The translations under genes and the position numbers were made by a program. Positions 59,501 through 64,000 of a stretch of 64,000 nt of DNA are shown piece after piece; the stretch's first letter is position 1, and each line of letters starts with the position of its first letter. Below the pieces are notes generated by a model. That model worked only from the letters and a program-made list of their open reading frames with translations, was not told the DNA's origin and did not search any database. The stretch is from Strigamia acuminata. Lineage: Eukaryota; Arthropoda; Chilopoda; Geophilomorpha; Linotaeniidae. Location: assembly GCA_949358305.1 (NCBI GenBank), contig OX442314.1, forward strand, positions 22,251,060-22,315,059, given 5' to 3'.

Positions 59501-62500
59501 AATGTTGATAGTGAGATCGATAGCGAGGATGACGAAACTGAAGAGAAGATAATGGAGAAAGAAACGGAAAATTTTCCGGTTGAATGCTGCAATGGTTCTG
59601 AATCGAGCGAGAAAGTTGTTAAGAAAAAGTTACCGCAGGAACTGGAGGAGAAGTTGAAGAGTTTGACTGAGGAGGAACTCGTGTTTAAGTTTCAGCAAAT
59701 GATTTTCACGTGTGGAAAAGTAAATATATCCGGTTTTGTGTGGTGGAATTATTTTTAATCGATTTTTTAAAATTTTTTTTTAAGGTTCCATCGGTGTTTT
59801 GTTGTTTGTGTCAACAAGAAGGTCATTTGAAGCACGATTGTCCGGAAGAAAGATTGCCACCTTTGGTGGTTTTGCCACCTATTGAGCCCATTTACATGTC
59901 GCTCGTCGATAAAATTTGTCATCGGATTTATAGTAACGTTTTTTACGCTTTTTAAATTCGAAATTGTAATTTTTTGTTTTGTTTTTGTTTTACAGAGGAT
60001 AACAATCCGAACAAAGTGGAAGTAAACAGTCGAAATTCGATTTTGTGGGATTTGCAGACTTTTATTAAAAGAATCTATCCTGGTGATGTTTATAAGATTG
60101 GGAATTAATGTTTTTCATTCTTGTATAACGAGATTTTATTTTATTTTTTAAATAGATGCTAAGTTGGAGTTATTTGGTTCTTCTTGTAATGGATTTGGGT
60201 TTGCAAGAAGCGATTTGGATATTTGTCTCACATTTGAAAACAAAACTTCGGATGTATGGACGAAAAAATTCGGAAACCGACAAAACGTTATTGTTTACTC
60301 TTTTATTTAGGAAGTTACGTTCATCCCAATTATTGAAAACTTGTCTGAGAAATTGAAGAAGCACAAACAGTTGACAAACGTGGTAGCCATTACTACCGCC
60401 AAAGTACCGATTGTGAAATTCACTCATCGTCCTTCGTCGCTCGAGGGTGATATTAGTTTATACAACACTTTAGTAAGTTGGCAAAGATAAACAGATTTTC
60501 ACGAATTCATTTATAATTTTAATTAATTTTTAGGCGCAACACAACACCAGAATGCTCAATATGTATTCTGAAATCGACGTGCGTGTGAAGATCTTGGGTT
60601 ACGTCATGAAAGTATTTGCAAAAGTAATGGGAATGTTTGTTCAATTTTGTCAGAGATTCTAATGGTAATTTTAATCGTAGTTGTGCAATATCGGGGATGC
60701 ATCACGAGGCAGTTTATCGTCTTACGCGTACATATTGATGGTGATATATTTCCTTCAGCAACGAGATCCGCCTGTGATTCCCGTTTTGCAAGAAGTATAA
60801 AATACAAAATACATTTAGTGTTTATTTGTGCGATGTTATTTGACATTTGAAATAATGTTCTAGCTGTACGACAAGAATGAACAGCAGCCCCAAAGAATGG
60901 TTGACGGGTGGAATGCTTGGTTTTATGATGACAAACAGTCTTTGGTAAATAAGCTTAGTGCTGGTGTTTAAATGTTTATTTGGGTTGATTGACTTTGATT
61001 TATGTTTAAATTTAGGCTGAAGTTTGGCCTCACATTGGGAAAAACACCGAAACCGTTGCGCAGTTGTGGTTGGGCCTACTACGATTTTACACTGAAAGTT
61101 TCAGATTTAACGAGTTAGTGGTTTCGATCCGTCAGTACAAACCTTTGACACGGTTTGAAAAATTGTGGAATTCGAAATGCATCGCTATAGAAGGTAATGA
61201 AGAGTCATAAAACGGTCGATGTATCGTTTAATTATGTTTTATCTTAAAGATCCGTTTGATTTGCAACACAATCTTGGGGCTGGCGTGTCGAGAAAAAGTA
61301 TGTTATTTGATTATTTCCATATCATTTGTATAAATCTGTTGTATTTTAAACTCGTACACCTTTTACAGTGAGTATTTACATCATGAAAGCACTTATCCGA
61401 AGTCGGCAGTTGTTCGGGGTGCCTATTCCTCGTGAACATTATGAATCACATCCAATGGTAATTTCGAAGTTTGCAAAAATTCAGTACTATAGAAGTTAAT
61501 TTATTTTCTTTTTTAATTTAGGGTTTGCATTCAATACTTTTCAACACCAATAATTTGGCGGATGGGGCGCCGCCAAATGACCGAGGTTGCCGCTTATGTG
61601 GCAAAATCGGGCACATGGTAAAGCACTGTCCACGAAGACGTGGCGTGAGGAATCGCGAAAAAGGCGACCTAGATGGCAACAGAGAAAGAAATTCGATGGA
61701 TCGAAGAAACAATAGAGGTTGACACGAGCTAAATCGATTTTTTTCGTTTCTATTTTTACTTATTTATTTATTTTCTCCATCGATTTAGACGCCTTTAATC
61801 GCAATCGTCAGCAGATGGGTCCAGGAATGAACTTACGGCCGGGAGGAGTCCAAAACGACATGCAGAACATGCACATGAGTCTAATGAGACCACAAATGAT
61901 GGCACAAATTCACGGCCAAATGCACAACCAGAATTTACGTTCCATGGGCGGCTTGTTACCCTTGCCTATGGGAATGATGAACAACATGCGCCAGCCGGCA
62001 CCAAATGTCGGCCCAAAGGGTTTCAACCAATCGTACGACAGTCGCCAAGCACTGCAACACCTGGAAAAGATTTCGAGCAAGTTGTGCGAAACCGGTGGAA
62101 GGAAAGCACCGATTACCCACACGGTTGCGGCGCTGCCTAATTCCAGACCCATAATTCATTCGGGGGTCGTGTCTCAACATAACCAGAAAGATTTATTACC
62201 GAAGAAACCGAGCGGGAAGCATGCGGGATCTTCGAGAGAAATGTCTCGTCATGAAATACCCCTTTGTCAACGATCCACCAGCTGTGTCGCGCAGCAGCAG
62301 TCGCTCACGTCGTTCACCGAGCTGCCAATCGCGAAAAGCAAAAGCTCGGATTCGGCCGCGTTGTTGAGCTGCGGATTGAAGAACCCGGCGGGAGAAAACA
62401 TGGAAATTCCGTGCGCGCTCACGAGAACGCCGTCGATGACGCCGTCGTCGGGAAGGAGCGTGGTTGGGTTCCCGTTGCATCTGATTCGACCGGGTGTGGC

Positions 62501-63070
62501 CGCGCCGCCCGGCTTCACAAATCTGAACGTTAATTTTCGGATGCCGCATGACGCGCAGTTGGTTCGTGGACCTTTGTCGGCTCAAGAAACTCAACAACAT
62601 TTGCATTCGGGGATAACATCGATGCAACAGCCTGCTTTTCAGCAGAATGCTTTCATGGCTTCTCCACCACCTCATCTTGGGAATTATTTTTCGAACGAAA
62701 ATGCTAAGCTTCATCAGAATTCACAGGCGCCTCCATTTTGTCAAATTCCTACCTTGAATTATCCCTTGAATTTAGTTCCGCTCGTTAATGTACAACCATC
62801 AACATCAGCCGTCAACAGGTTTGCGAATCAACACCAAAACAATGCGTTTCCCTCGCAAGACGATGTCATGAAGGGTCAAATTTGTTTCTTGGGTACGATT
62901 TTGTGCTTTTTGTTTGTGGTTGATTTTTTATTCTGATTTTGTCGCTTTGTTTTGCAGGCGACAGACTCCCAACTAGTCGGGTGAAAGAAGAAGTGGAGAA
63001 TCCTAATCTGAACGGAGAAAAGAAGACGACTCTAAATTTTATTAGCCAAAATGACTATAAAACGGAGTGA
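56502..63070 (+). CDS. TUT4/7: Terminal uridylyltransferase, TUT4/TUT7 type
   Basis: Twenty-two exons encode about 1,617 residues. Like TUT4/7 it has two nucleotidyltransferase modules. The first (about 215-490) has [18 protein letters not shown], where the second catalytic Asp of DxD is Asn, so it is probably inactive, as the N-terminal module of TUT4/7 is. Next come an acidic disordered stretch, zinc knuckle 1 ([14 protein letters not shown]), the active module ([18 protein letters not shown]; third Asp in EGDISLYN), the PAP-associated part ([42 protein letters not shown]), and zinc knuckle 2 ([14 protein letters not shown]). A Gln/Met/Pro-rich tail of about 380 residues ends the protein. 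TUT4/7 add U to pre-let-7 and mRNA 3' ends in the cytoplasm. Exons run from 56502-56994 to 62958-63070; donors GTCGTG (56995) and GTCAAA (62875) are weak. Confidence 0.94.
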
Positions 63071-63794
63071 TGACTAACTTTACTTTACTATGATTTGTTT
63101 ATCTGTTTGCGTTTTCATTCTTTTTATTTTTGTTTTTTAATTTGTTAAATTTGAATTTTTTTTATATCGAGGCTGTGATGAAGCGGCTGAATAATGGTTT
63201 TAATCTTTTTCTTATTTTTATTTTTTAAAATTGTGAATGAAAGGTGAATTTTATTATACAATTGATAAATTGACGACTTAAGTTTTTTAAATATTGTGCC
63301 TAAAAAAAAATTAAGTTGGTAAATTGTGTATGCGATTTTGACAATTTGAATTGTTTATTTGTTTTTTTCCGTTTTTAGTTTATATTGAAATTGGTTTACA
63401 TTAGTTAAACAACGAAAATGCTACAGGTAAAGCGAGTTTTATTCTCACTTTTAAGGATTCATCTGGGTATTAAAAGATTAGATTAATTTTTTTTAAAAAC
63501 GAATGCTCGTTTTCTCACTCTTTCGTGATGAATTTTTTAATCACAATCATATATATTTGTTGATTTTACCATCCGTATTTTGATTTCATTAAATTAAAAG
63601 AAAACTCGTATTTTTTATTTTTTTTTGTTTTAACGTTTTTGTTTTAACGAAGAAACAACTCGACGAAATTCAAAACATCCATTTTATGGCAAATTCCCTC
63701 ACTAGATGGCGAAGTCGCGCCCTATAAAAAGAACCGCGTGAATTTATCTCCCAACGCGCACGTTGCATCGGTAGTTCGTACTCATGTATTAAAG
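63071..63794. other. Intergenic between the TUT gene and the last gene
   Basis: AT-rich TUT 3' region, then about 100 bases of promoter-like DNA. No other gene recognised. Confidence 0.5.
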
Positions 63795-64000
63795 ATGCAA
63801 TCTCCAGAGGATATAGAACAACAGACAAATGAAGTGAGTTTTGAAATAATAATACCAATTTGAATTACACATCAATTTTTAATTAGATTTTCTATGGACG
63901 TTGTCGACGTGCTCTGCTGGGTTTATGGTTTTTTCAACCATTTATTGTAGTAGGTTTGGTATTCTTGTTAAATTTAAATCTATTCCACCCATACAAATGG
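63795..64000 (+). CDS. Small membrane protein, 3' partial; possibly PEN-2
   Basis: Exon 63795-63833 starts MQSPEDIEQQTNE, and after a 53-base intron exon 63887 onward runs to the window edge. The second exon encodes a basic patch and a hydrophobic stretch (FIVVGLVFLLNLNLF). Aligned without gaps to gamma-secretase subunit PEN-2, the NE, CR, LG, F and PF positions coincide (NE.....CRRALLG ... F.PF), which makes PSENEN possible, but too little sequence is in the window to decide. Other small membrane proteins cannot be excluded. Confidence 0.35.

Noticed and set aside
1-64000. CRISPR arrays, operons or bacterial features
   Set aside because: Spliceosomal introns, metazoan families and no spacer-repeat pattern; the only regular arrays are satellites and coding minisatellites.
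1-64000. tRNA or rRNA genes
   Set aside because: No A-box/B-box pair with a cloverleaf was seen by eye; a tRNAscan run would be needed to exclude diverged copies.

Overview
This is nuclear DNA of an animal, AT-rich, with short spliceosomal introns (mostly 50-100 bases, a few longer ones filled with transposon debris). A nompA-type PAN/ZP cuticle-anchor protein suggests an ecdysozoan, most likely an arthropod. A motile-cilium assembly gene (DNAAF1) argues against a nematode, and an intact L-gulonolactone oxidase argues against most winged insects. A non-insect hexapod or other pancrustacean fits, but the species cannot be fixed from this window.

Layout. 1-10.5 kb is repeat territory: an Ulp1-like protease ORF that runs off the left edge, a hairpin MITE, and a 161-bp tandem satellite interrupted by a complete 5.1-kb Ty1/Copia element with identical LTRs and a 5-bp target duplication. 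From 10.7 kb the window is gene-dense: a TatD nuclease fused to a Gly/Asn/Trp repeat; GULO; a 30-exon adhesion GPCR of about 1,560 residues with C-type lectin, Ig, HormR, GAIN/GPS and 7TM parts (15.7-26.4 kb); a delta-type phospholipase C with three possible first exons (26.5-33.3 kb); a nompA-like PAN-ZP protein (35-42.8 kb); DNAAF1 on the minus strand; a class I Rab11-FIP; a small intronless NUPR1 homologue (minus); REXO1 (minus); a TUT4/7-type terminal uridylyltransferase; and the 5' end of a small membrane protein that may be PEN-2.

Exon models were built by eye from GT/AG boundaries, reading phase and family conservation. Phases were summed and close for every multi-exon gene, except that the adhesion GPCR balances only if the GPS exon (about 24632-24786) is one base longer than my count. 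Single boundaries may be off by a base or two, and UTRs were not determined.

Themes. (1) Cilia: DNAAF1 assembles axonemal dynein and nompA caps mechanosensory cilia. RFX X-box-like motifs lie in the DNAAF1/Rab11-FIP divergent promoter and upstream of a PLC first exon. (2) RNA metabolism: REXO1 and TUT4/7 are divergently paired. (3) Recent mobility: the Copia copy looks young and possibly autonomous, and at least four non-autonomous elements sit in introns or intergenic DNA. The least familiar gene is the lectin/Ig adhesion GPCR, whose ectodomain looks like a repeated lectin-Ig-HormR cassette.
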